DNA of 64,000 nucleotides from Lycium barbarum (lineage: Eukaryota > Streptophyta > Magnoliopsida > Solanales > Solanaceae): positions 44,058,938 to 44,122,937 of the forward strand of contig NC_083337.1 in the NCBI RefSeq assembly GCF_019175385.1, given 5' to 3'. Below the pieces are notes generated by a model, which was given only the letters and a program-made list of their open reading frames with translations, did no database searches and had not been told where the DNA came from. A program made the translations under genes and the position numbers. Position 1 is the first letter of the stretch. Every line of letters starts with the position of its first letter. Of this stretch, positions 35,726 to 46,831 are shown one piece after another.

Positions 35726-36088
35726 CGAGATGAGAGCGTTTATCTCACCACTTGGGAAAGCATGAAGATTCACGAGAAGTTGCAGAGATAGGATCTTTTA
35801 CTTGTATTTTCTTTTTTAACTTTTATCTTTTATTTGATGTAATAACAGGACCGCGGACCGGAGCCTTGACAGGACCTCACTCAACTCCAACTCAGTATGT
35901 TCCACAAACCTTCTTACTCCTTGAACTACTCGTGACCTGATTCCCTTATAACCCGAGATATGTAGGATGCCCAAAACCAGGGCTCAGTTGCATCCTTTGC
36001 TTTATCCCCCTTCCTTTTAGAATAACGGTTTGGTCAAACTAGTCTCTTCGTCTACTTGTTTGTCTGAAAACGTTTCGTGTTCTCTGTC
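35726..36088. other. W 3' untranslated region
   Basis: No gene. Contains GAGATATGTAGGATGCCC...CAGGGCTCAGTT, a third, diverged copy of the GATACGTAGGCAACCC...GGTTCGGT phrase. Confidence 0.5.
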
Positions 36089-36102
36089 AAATAGGGGCTG
36101 GA
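36089..36102 (+). other. Polypurine tract of W
   Basis: AAATAGGGGCTGGA directly before TGTAGACACGTG, the start of the 3' LTR. Confidence 0.7.
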
Positions 36103-36859
36103 TGTAGACACGTGACTTTGACCCTCCCCGGGGTGTTTCACCTTATAGCGTCTAAACATTTCTTTTAATTGTAGTTTTGATGCGTTATTTTTCTATTTTT
36201 ATTTAGTAGGTTTATTTACGGGAAAAAGGAGAACAAAAATATCTACTATTTTTAGAGTGCAAGTTTTGTGTTTTAAAGAAAGAAAACTACAAAAAAAAAT
36301 GGTTCATTCATTCTAGTATTCTAATAGTAATTGCTTTTGAATTATCGCTTAGTCTAGTTATTTAACTTTCCTTATTTTTGATTTAGAAGTAGCTGATTGA
36401 TATATTCATCGTGGTATTTTTATTCAATCGAAAGAAAAGACAAAAATTGCTCTTTATTTTTTTCCTTGTACACACCAGTGCACATCTTTTCTTAAATTTT
36501 CTTTTCATAATCCATTTTTGTACACATGCATACATGATAACATTTCTGTCATAGGATACTTTTTTCCTTCATACCCTACACTAGCACACATGATAATATT
36601 TCTACATAGGATACCTTTTTCCTTCATACCCTACACTAGCACACTTGATAACCTTTTTCCTACATACCCCTACACTAGCACACATGATAAAATTTCTACA
36701 TTTTCCCCTTCTAATCCACACCATACACAATACCTACAATAGCTAGCAACACCATTCAACCATAATACATACATCAGCCGAAGCCACCACACCGGCACAC
36801 GAAAAAAAGAAGAAGAAGATAAACACCATTACAGAGGAAGAGGAAAGAAGAAAAACAGA

Positions 36860-36900
<41 letters not shown>

Positions 36901-38846
36901 TTAATTAAATTTATTCCTCTATTTCCCATTAATTCTACGACATTTTCTACTTTAATTTTAAACTTAGTATTACTATTATTCGTCATTTTTCCTAAATATC
37001 CTATGCACATTAATAAATTATTACCATTACACATTTCTTCATATCCTTTAGTCTGTATTCCTATTTTTATATGTTTTTCAAATCCTGTTAAATTCATTAT
37101 AAAGTCTGGACTAATATAAAAAAATTCTCCATTATTTGTCATATCTACCTCTGTTATTCCGATTATTGACTTCTTCATGTCTGACCATCTATCATCGTAA
37201 ATTACTATTAAGAGCTTTATTAAAAATAACTTTAATAAAACAGCCACAGTAAATGGACAGATCAGCTAACAGACGAGTAAATAAAGTTTTCTTTTAGAAA
37301 AATTCACATGACGATGGGGCCCAAAAAGCACCCGGTTCTACTGTTCTAAAAACTCTTCTTCTAGGTACATTTCCTGTGTTTATGTCTACTGTGTATTGTT
37401 CATAGTAAATACACCTATAGATCAACATACAAGAAAAAAAAAAGCACTAAAAGAGGAAACAAGAGATTTTTAAGGGTTGGTTTTCTCCATCTTCTTCTTC
37501 CTTCACAAGAAAATAGCCGCCACACATGAAAGAAAAAACTGAAACATTCCCTTTCCCAGCCATAACTCCACCTAAAACCACCGCTAAACACCACCCCTTT
37601 TTCACCCGTCACCACCCGTTGCACCCTTCATTTTATTTTCTCGTCAGAACATCACGATACAACCATGAAAATACCCATAAACAACCGATCTAAACAGAGG
37701 ATTTAAGGTTCTCGGATTGAAAAACGAAGAGTTTCAATCTGAGTCGTTGTGTTCGTAGTTTGAGGTACGGTTTGAGTTTTCCGGTCAGCGACTTCGGTGC
37801 ACGGTTCAGGCGTTGATTTGCAACAATTTCATAGTTAAATTGATATATAAAGAGGTCCATTTCTAATCTTTGTTCCATCTTTAATTTCTAGATCTTTTGT
37901 TATCGATGCTTTGGATGAAACATTTGTTTGGTGTTTGTTTTCTCGTGATTATGATTATGAGATTCATTTGAATGATCTGATTAGTTAGTTTGATTTAAAG
38001 GGGTCATCTATTACTGTTGAACACCATTCAATTAAGGAAGATTAATTATATCAATGTTAAGGCTTGAGTTTAGCAAATAGGCTGTTAGTTAAAAATGGAT
38101 GACGTAAGTTAAATTTGAATATCGGGATTTGGATTCTAAATAATCATGAAATCTGGCTTTAAATATTTAATTGCTTCATCGTGTAACCTATTCATAGCAT
38201 TGTCATATTCGAGATTGGAAATAAGAAGTTTTGGGTATCGCACTTGAGGTAGGCAAATCTTTAGGCCCGTTTAATTGATGGTGTGCTTTTATTTGCTTTT
38301 AAATACTATTTATTTATCCAGGGAATGCCCCAAAGTAATTTGTAAAAAATAGAAGTCGTTCGTGGAGAAGATCCCAGGATGTTGGGATAACTTAATATAG
38401 CTTAGCATAGGGTAGTAAAGGTTTATTTTCTCGCATTTTTTCTTTTATCTCAGGTTGTAATAATTTAGACTTTATTTTCGAACTTTCCTGTGTGCGCGTG
38501 CTTGTTTGTTTGAGTTTATCTGATTGAGTTTCCGTTTAAGCCAATACGAAGTCAACAAAGCGACCATGCTAGAACCACGGGACTCGAGAGATGCCTCACA
38601 CCTTCCTCTCGGTCAACAGAATTCCTTAACCGAAATCTATGTCGTTGATCAGTTTTAGAGTCAAACGTGTTCTTAAAAGGGATAACTATTTTAAAGGTGG
38701 CTTGTCACACCAAAACTCATGGTCAAGTGGTGATTCTTGTTATTTCTTAAATAACCCCTTTTGAAACACATTTTGGTCACTTTCGATTTGAAAACCCTTT
38801 TGAATTTAACATGTAAATCATTTTTTGTGAAAAAAGAGATGTGACA
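36103..38846 (+). repeat. 3' LTR of W
   Basis: Aligns with the split 5' LTR from TGTAGACAC to TGTGACA. About 2.2 kb once the 36861-37404 insert is removed. Followed by the second GTAAT. Confidence 0.87.
36861..37404 (-). pseudogene. Pararetrovirus-like fragment beside (TA)n
   Basis: A roughly 540-bp block absent from the matching place in the 5' LTR of W (about 27238-27262). It starts with a (TA)n run at 36861-36897. On the minus strand about 100 residues (roughly 36898-37200) are open and include PDFIMNLTGFEKHI and GYEEMCNGNNLLM, a pattern I recognise as like the movement-protein/30K region of plant Caulimoviridae. A second open stretch in another frame (37297-37402) precedes it and ends in a stop at 37294-37296. 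Truncated at both ends and frame-broken, so an inert relic. It could instead be an unrelated retroelement fragment. Confidence 0.5.
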
Positions 38847-39256
38847 GTAATCCTTATTCACGGTCCGTAGATGTGGTTGTACAGGTTGTCTGCTCTGCAG
38901 CGTTTTGTTAAAACGTACATAACTCTTGGTATAGAGCTCCGATTGACGAACGGTTTGATGCGTTCGAAATTAGACTCGATGAACCTGAATTTAGATAGGT
39001 AATTCACCCTATAACCCTTCATATACTTAGAGATAAACCCACAGAAAGTTGGGACAAATCCTGCGGTAACTCATGACCAAACAAAGGACTTTGACGAAAC
39101 TTAATTCTTTCAATTTGTTTAACCTTTAATCCTCATGACACTTAATTAACACTTGTTGATCATGGTTTAAGAACTTGTAACCTTAAAGATAATATTGCCC
39201 TCTGACCTTATGTCGGCTAACTTACTATGCAACTTAGCGTACAAAAAAACGTAACA
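38847..39256 (-). mobile_element. LTR fragment, family V (right part)
   Basis: Resumes after W with GTAATCCTTATTCACGGTCC and ends ACGTAACA. Non-coding, with a CACGGTCCGTAG dyad 380 bp from the end. Confidence 0.55.
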
Positions 39257-40510
39257 ATGAGGATTAGATCAATCGGAGTTTCTTAAAAAGAGCTATGTAC
39301 CATTTTACCATCGGGTGTATGTGCTGCATTTTTGGCAGAAAGTTATGTGCTATTGTTGGGCTACACCCAGCCATATCATGGAAAAGTTGTCAATTTCAGA
39401 AAATCCTGTGCGTTGGTTGGGCAACGCCCAAGGTCTCCAAAAACGCATAACTCAACTTTAAAACATTAATTTCTACAATTTAAGTTTTTTTTTTTCACTT
39501 CTGCAAAATCCTAAGTCGATTTTTCTCTCCTCTCCACATCCTCCCACACCAAGGTAAGGTTACTCCATGTATCTCTAAGTAAACTTAACACTCCTACATG
39601 GATTATTAACAAACATTAATATTAGTTTATCCTTCAAACCTTTAGAGTTTTGAAAATCAAAGAAAGAGAAATTGTAAAAGACTTTAGAAAATCTCAAAAA
39701 GGTATGATCTTTGATTTCTGCTGATGTTATTTAAGGGATTTAGACTAATGTAGGGTAGTAGAAGTGATGATAATCCACGGATGATCTATGCGGGTTTCAA
39801 GAACCTAATTCCTGGGCATAAAAGCCTTAGTTTTCGAAAAGGGTGGAAATTCAAGCGAATAGTTTAAAGTAAATATCGTTATCATCAAAATCAATGGAAT
39901 GACTATTCAACTTAAGAGAGTCCGTTAGAGAGCGTTATTGGCGAGATTTGAGGTATGTCTCTTTTTTAACATACTTGTCAACCTTTAAAAATGGTTTTTG
40001 GAAAGATTTCGTGTGCGTGAGGAACAAGCCTGCATTTAACCTAATGTGTATTATACTATATATATTTATTCGAGATTTTCCCTTTCAAGGAATGGCTGAA
40101 AATGAATTATAAAACTTTAATCGTTGAATGTGCTTTGCCCCTATAAGGGATGGTTTAATCTTGTTTCAAAAGCTTTAATATTCATTGTGTTTTATCCCAT
40201 GAACGGGTTTCGTTGAATTAGGATTGATTAATAATTTGAGCACAATCTGTAAATCGAGTAATGACTTGCCATATTCTATTGACGGGATGACGAAAATAAG
40301 TCATAACAAGTGATTCGTCTTCTCTGTTGTGATTGTGATTCGGCTAATAGGCCATAATTTCTATTGTTTGTATTTTCCCTAGCTACTCGGGAGGAAGAGT
40401 AGTCACAATGGATCCTAGTGGGGTTAGCCTAGCCATTCGGGAGGAAGAGTGAACATCAAGGGTTGGTAGTCCTGGTGTGGTTTGTTCCTAGCTATTCAGG
40501 AGAGAAAGGG
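39257..40510 (+). mobile_element. LTR fragment, family T (first part)
   Basis: Non-coding. Palindromes TTGGGCTACACCCAG (39356-39370) and TTGGGCAACGCCCAA (39417-39431) lie near its start. Three copies of CTAGCYAYTCGGGAGGAAGAGT at about 40380-40505 form a small array cut by element U. It continues at 46733 and 48544 and ends at 49830 with GGCCGCGACA. The left boundary is inferred only from the end of V. Confidence 0.5.
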
Positions 40511-41494
40511 TGTTGACACTTAAATTTTGACCTTCCGTAATTTATTTTAATTGCCCAGAGTTCATGGATGACAATCACAATGAATCATGCATTTTAGAGG
40601 TCAAAATAATGTTTATAAAATTGCTTAGGTCAATATTTTTACTCCTTTAAATTGATAAAATAATTTCTATGATATTATAAGTCATTTAGGAAGTAATTGG
40701 TACATTTTATGACAATAATGAGATATTTGACTTTCGTTTGAAACCTCTCACCTCATCTACCTGCCCGGCCAAACGAGGACTGGAGGCTATGGGCGCTTTC
40801 TATTCTATAAGGCTTAGATTAATAAAAGAAAAGCAATTTTAAAATAATCATTTATTTAATTGTTTAAATTTTGAAAAATCAAATTAGCAAATACATTATT
40901 CCCTTTAATCCAAGGAGTTTGAGTAATTAAAATAATTGACCATTTTACCCCTTAATCTTTAATTTTGTGTAATTGTATAATTTGCTAAAATTATTCATAA
41001 TTGTCTATAATGTTTAATTAGGCTAGTTAATCAAATAGAGGAGCATTAATGCAAAATTGGTTTTTAATCATTTAATTATCTACATTATGACCTCAATGGG
41101 AATTAGCCAATTCATGGTTAAGGCAATAGGGGTCATTTTTGCAAAATTAGCCGTCTAGTGGTCTTAATTGAAATGGCCAAATTCATTTGGCTCAAATTAA
41201 TTGAGGTCATTAGTGTAATTTAACTTTAATTAGCTAGTTAAGTCAGAAAAGAGTTATAATTAGAATGGTCAGTTAGATTTTAATTAAGGCTATATTTGCA
41301 AAATTGAGCTTATTTACACAATAGACATATTTTAAATTAGTTAATAGGCTAATTACGTCCTAATTTGTTTATAATTAAAATGATATGGTCGATAATCAAT
41401 ATTCTTGTTATTTGTCCATTTGTTAAATTACCCGTGCTACCCTTATGCACGTATATACATTTAAATAAACACGTATATACATTTAAATAGACAC

Positions 41495-41497
<3 letters not shown>

Positions 41498-41554
<57 letters not shown>
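41498..41554. repeat. (AT)n microsatellite in U
   Basis: About 56 bp of AT repeat, preceded by two CACGTATATACATTTAAATA copies. Minus-strand IYIYIY frames come from it. Confidence 0.95.
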
Positions 41555-41558
<4 letters not shown>

Positions 41559-44500
41559 ATATACATGAAGGGGGGTGGGGGGAACATATCCAAAATATTT
41601 TGGACCGAGTCCAGCCCAAGCGGGCGTGACCCAGCCCAACCCTTTTTCTGATAAGGGGGCAATGCCCCTTTCACATTTTATTTCATACCAAACGCCACCT
41701 TATACTCCCTCTCTCTCATTTCTTTCCCCTTTGCCCTAAAAACCCTAGCGCCGCCTCCATTCTCTCTCTCTCTCTTTCATGCCAAGAATGCAATGGTACA
41801 TAAATCTTAGAGTTCTCGCAGGTTTAGTACAACCAAAAGGATGAAACAATTAATGTTTCAACATTTTTTCACTCGGATCCGTCCAAACACGGTATAATCA
41901 TCTCCTCTTTCACTGTTCTCTTTATTCCTAAATCAAAACACGAATTTTGCATCTTTGTTGTTATAATGGGACTATACGAACTTGATTACTATTGGTTCGC
42001 AAGGGTTTAGTTTGGATCTACCTAGAATGGGTCAGATCCAACCGCATATGTTTAACTTTAGTGAATCTTAGCCATTAATTTCATAGTATTATGTTTTGCA
42101 TCTAAAAAAATCCCTTGGTACCACATCGTTGGTTTAGATCTTTGAATGAACTTTGGGGTTCTACAAGACAGAGAAGAAAAAAGAGGAAAGAAAGGAGGAG
42201 ATGCGAAAAGTCCCAAATTTTAAGTAATAAAACTTGACATTATGGCTTTCCTAGTCAAAATTTTAAACTTAGCTTTTAAGAGTTGAGTTATCTAGTTTCA
42301 AAATTTTAATTTCTTTTTGTTGTGTGTGTGTGTGGCTGAGCTTGATTTTGGAAGCACAAAGAAGGCTCCAAGTCCATTCTTGCTCCGGTTGCACCCCAAA
42401 AAGGTAATTTTTTTAGCTTGTCATTGCTTTTACTTTAATAATCTTGCTTAGTTTTAAAAATAGTTTAATCATGTGCTATTTAGTCTGGTATTGTGTTGAT
42501 GATGTGGGTTAGTTATGTTGTTAGTTTGATGCAATGAAGTGTTCCGTGTTTATTTTAAGTTGCTAACACAGCTGTGTTTCACTTATCTGCATATCATGTT
42601 TTGTTCAAATGATCAATATAGCAAGGTGTATCTGTACTTAATTGTGTAGCTTAAGGTTTGCTTGGTTGTATGTTGTTCTTAAAGGATTGATTCAAGTTTA
42701 TTATTTATGGTCGGTATGTGTTAACATGTTCTTTTGTTTTACTTATCAAAGCCATGATCACATAGGGTAAGATAAAAGTAGGATGATCAAGAGGCTTCTG
42801 GACTAAGTTAAACAAAAAAAAAAAAAAAAGGAAGGCTGAAGCTAATGTTTAAAGTCCTATTTTGCTTAAACTAGTTTGGAGAGATGGGGTAATTGATGTG
42901 TGAAATCATGACATAGTCTGAACCAAGATCAGTAAACATTATAAATGTCTAAGTATTTTCAAGACAAGATGTTAGTTAAAATGAAGATTAGCTTAGCTGC
43001 CTGGGATTCTGGATTAGGCAATTATCTTGCCAAATATTTTTGCCTTGAATACACGATTTAAGAAGCTCTTTTAGGATCTGTTTGTACTACAACTTGATTG
43101 ATGTAACCTTTTTTAAAAAAAAAAAAACTGTCCATGATCACCTTGGATCATTGAACTAAGTGTATATTGAACCTGTTTGATAACTTGCTAGCAAGTCTGT
43201 AATGGTATTTTGTTGGGAGTATGCTGTTGTTTATCTTATCTGTCAGATCCCCTATCTTACCAAAACTGTCATGGCTTGTTTTCTTCATGTTAAAATCAAC
43301 TTCAAATAGAACATGATAGCCTATGGGAACTCTGTTATGGCCAAAGGATTAAAAACCATTTTATGACTAAATTTCTAGGCTAAGCTAACTGTAAGGCCAA
43401 TTTGTTGTCACTAACTAGGAATTTAACCTGGTTGGATGATAAGAAGATCAAGCCACTTGTGTGCACATGGCAAACCATAAGTCACTTGGCCTGGTAAGAC
43501 TTTTAAAGGCATCTTAGGATGGAGATTGAGAAGAGTCAAATATAACCTGGCTCATAGTATCTTTTCCCTAAATAAAAGGTGCCATGACATGCCTTTGGGT
43601 CTATGGGATGTGTGTTTGGTCATGTTCATGCCTGTGGACTGCTATTTTTGTTATTGGATCAAAGGTTGTAATAAAAATGGATTTGCTAAGTGATAAAATA
43701 TGACTAGCACAGTTAAAGGAGAGGAACTGCCCACTTGGATCACTGATTCCCAGAATGAGGAAAAGAATTGGAAAGATTGAAATGTGAAAAGTTTTACTCT
43801 TTAAATAAACTGTTGAGTCTAAGTCATTTGATCTATTTGAATACCTTGTGTTATCCCGCCTCTTTAAAAATCTGGTTGAAACTGGATGTCATGGTTGTTT
43901 CTTTTCTTTCTTCCATCTCACCTAGGCCATAGTGTATATGTATCATGTCTATGTTTTCTATATACTTTCCTCTATGCTGTTGAGTTTAATTGAAGCCTAA
44001 AGGGGTCATCCTTGTACTGTCTCCAGTTTCTTGAACTTGTTAAAATCCTATCTTGTTTGTGGTATGTCAGCTTATTTTATTCTAAACTTTATATTCCCTA
44101 TGTTCTGTTGATAGGATGAGTTCTTTGCCATGGCTTTTGTTTTCTCCTTGTTTGGGTTTGACTCATTGAGTGAATATTCACCTTCTATTTGACATTGTCT
44201 AGAATTGTGAGTAGTTGAGGAGCATAGGTTGACACCCTGTGTTTGCCATTTGATAATAACTTACCTGTATGAATAGCCTGGCCTATATCTAGTTTGGTAG
44301 GGCTGGGTTTGGGCTTAGTTTGGTTTGAAGATGATATCTTTGATTTGCTAAATGTAAGTATGGGACTTAGAACCTATTCTGAGGCTTAGTATACATAGAA
44401 TATACCCTAGGTCATTAATAAAGAAGAAGGCATACACATTATGTGTGCATATCATAGGTATATTTAGTGTATGTGAACAAGCAAGCCAGCCATATATAGG

Positions 44501-45174
44501 GTAGATATTCATTGAATGAGCAATAGGGGATAGGAATTCCATTAGGCATTAATCTTTAACTTAGTTTTATTTTAGAAGATAGATGGGCCTAGCCCAATTC
44601 AGAGTCAATTAAGAGTGGATCAGATTTATCAAGTCCCAAAAGTAAGAAAAAAAAAAGGTGACTCTATTTTGGTTCATCTCATGATTAAGTGCCTTGGTGC
44701 TGTTTTTGTTTATCTTATATTTACATGTTGCAATCTCTGTTTTGGTTCCATTTTTATGACTATGAGTTTGATTTTGGCCATTATTCATCTTATGCCCACA
44801 TACTACAGTTTGTTTTAATTACTCAATATCCATGTGTCTTTGGTATGCTTTTGTTCACATTATACTTGCTGGTTCCAGTAGCGTTTGTAATTACATTATA
44901 TCCACATATGTTGATCTATACCATACTTGTGCATGATTAAGGGATTCTGATTTATCCTATGGCTATACTGGTTTGGGATGTCGAGGTGATTTAGGGCCTG
45001 GTCTTAGCCCTCCCCCCGATGTCCTGTCATGCCTGGGGTTCATAAAACCCTTTGGATCTTGTGCGGTGCTGGGAATATGGATGGTGACGACTTTCCCCTT
45101 TTCACTATCTAAATCCCTACCAGTGAAGCCCAAAAGCATATACTCGAATACTTAATTTTAGAACTTGTAAATTT

Positions 45175-45355
45175 GATATATATATATAGACTTAGTTATA
45201 CACATGATAAGTTCAGTAAATATAAACAAACATATATATATATAGACTTGGTTATACACATGATAAGTTCAGTAAATATAAACAAACATATATATTTATA
45301 GACTTGGTTATACACATGATAAGTTCAGTAAATATATATATAGACTTAGTTATAC
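45175..45355. repeat. Tandem repeat of about 56 bp in U
   Basis: Three and a half units of TAGACTTGGTTATACACATG plus ATAAGTTCAGTAAATATAAAC, with TA-rich joints of varying length. Confidence 0.88.
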
Positions 45356-45408
45356 ACAAACGAACCGGGGTCCTTTGTTTCTTTTCTCCTCCACCACTGC
45401 ATGTCCAT

Positions 45409-46027
45409 TTGGGGCGGGTCACGCCCCAAGCTGTTGGGCTAAGGCCCAACATGTAATTCTTTTGAGTCATGATTGAGCCCAGCTGAGAAATAGAAGCTAA
45501 TATATATATTAATCGCGTAGAAGGCCTAACCATGGGTGAAAATGGCCAACTAGGGGCTTGGTACGCCCCTAGCCTATCTTTCACTCTATTTATTTGCTTG
45601 AGTTATACCTTTTCCTTTAATTGTAAAGTTGGTGTATTTGCACTTGTAAGAACTTGTAAAAAGCCTCATAATTTATTGGAACTCTTATTGTTTGAACTAG
45701 CCGTCTTAGGACAACGGTGCCTACACCGTTTAGTATAAATTGAAAAGGCTAAAAGGATTTCAAAACTACAAGTAAAATGGCATCATTTTTCCAAAAACCA
45801 AAAACAGATCACGCGTCTTGTATTAATTGACACAAGTTTGCTGGACTAAAAAACGAACAAGGTTTTTCCTGAGCTGAAGTTCAATTAGAGGCAAGCATTT
45901 TTGGGCCTAAGCCCACCTAAAGTTTAAACAGAAAATAAAGGGTTTTAGGCCAAAATCCCATTGATGAAGAATAGTAAGCCACTGAAAGATTATTGTGCAG
46001 AAAACATGTTTTTGGGCCTGAGCCCAA
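45409..46027. repeat. Inverted-repeat cluster in U
   Basis: Separate GC-rich dyads in AT-rich sequence: TTGGGGCG/CGCCCCAA (45409-45429), GTTGGGC/GCCCAAC (45433-45450), CTAGGGGC/GCCCCTAG (45550-45572), AACGGTG/CACCGTT (45713-45730) and TTGGGC/GCCCAA (46012-46027). Loops are 4-7 bp. Here they lie nearer the LTR's 3' end than in other families. Confidence 0.85.
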
Positions 46028-46737
46028 TTTAAAGAGCAAAAGAAGAGACCAGTTTTATGGGTGTGTCTACATGGTTTCAAAAGAAAAACCAAACCATTTT
46101 TCGTAATCAGGTTGATTCAAGAACAAGTGAAATACGTTCATACGAGGTTTTAGGATAAGACGTTCTAATGTATTATACGGACGGACCTGAGACAAAGTGT
46201 GATTAAACATAAACGGAAAAGGATATATATATATATACATACATATTTTCAAAACAAAATAAACCATTTTTATAGATATTATGAATAAAGTACACTATCC
46301 TTATATATAAAGTAAGCTACTCTTATCTGGATATCGTGAATCCGAACTTAAACTACCCTATATATAAAGGGAATATATTCAAATCTTTTTTTTTCAAAAC
46401 AAATGATATGCAAGCAAATGATAGATTTTATAAATTTTGGAGTAAACACTAAATACACAGTTCATGCAAACACTCATACATTGGAATTCGTAGATCAACC
46501 GTTTAATACTAGGGTGCCTAGCACCTTCCGTAAGGGATCACCAGAACTCCTACCTAGAAGTTTGGATTACAAAGGTTTTTTCACTGTATATGAATAAACT
46601 CTTCATCACTGGTTTTTCTAATTTTCTAAAAATTAGATGGCGACTCTTTTTTAATAAAGTCCAAAAGAGCACCAACGAGTTTAAAGTAGCTATCCGAGCG
46701 CTATCCCTGCCCACAAAATGTGAACCGTTACAAAGGG

Positions 46738-46831
46738 CAGTCATTGTGGGTTGATAGCCCAATGTGGTAATTCTATGCAATTTTAGGAACCTTAAGTGGT
46801 TATCACTTTGTTACTATTGATTTGAGCATGT
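46738..46831 (+). mobile_element. LTR fragment, family T (second part)
   Basis: Short host segment between U and the CACTA element. Its last three bases are the TGT target duplication. Confidence 0.5.

Larger units (their letters stand above)
20508..38846 (+). mobile_element. Tat/Ogre-like LTR element W, non-autonomous
   Basis: An 18.3-kb unit including about 6 kb of nested solo LTRs. It begins TGTAGACACTTG and ends GATGTGACA. Parts: 5' LTR (20508-20968 plus 26954-28732), PBS, decayed gag, long non-coding region with three tandem arrays, purine tract, and 3' LTR (36103-38846). The PBS TGGCAACTCTGCTG and the gag type fit the Tat/Ogre branch of Ty3/gypsy. No protease, RT or integrase motif is visible, so it is a non-autonomous or heavily deleted copy. 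Confidence 0.82.
40511..46732 (+). mobile_element. Very long solo LTR U (Tat/Ogre-like)
   Basis: Begins TGTTGACACTTAAATTTTGACC and ends GTGAACCGTTACA, flanked by exact AAGGG at 40506-40510 and 46733-46737. Its start resembles W's LTR (TGTAGACACTTGATTTTTGACC), and a TGGCGACTCTTTTTT phrase lies about 95 bp before the end, as W has GGCGACTCTTG about 120 bp before its end. No second copy of the start, PBS, PPT or coding domain is visible in 6.2 kb, so one LTR rather than a whole element is the simplest reading. Frames inside (44348-46780 and others) show no motifs. Confidence 0.75.

Noticed and set aside
41349..41674. Frames with IYIYIYIY
   Set aside because: Translation of an AT microsatellite.
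40511..46732. U as a full retrotransposon with short LTRs
   Set aside because: The start sequence is not repeated inside, and no PBS, PPT, gag or pol was found.
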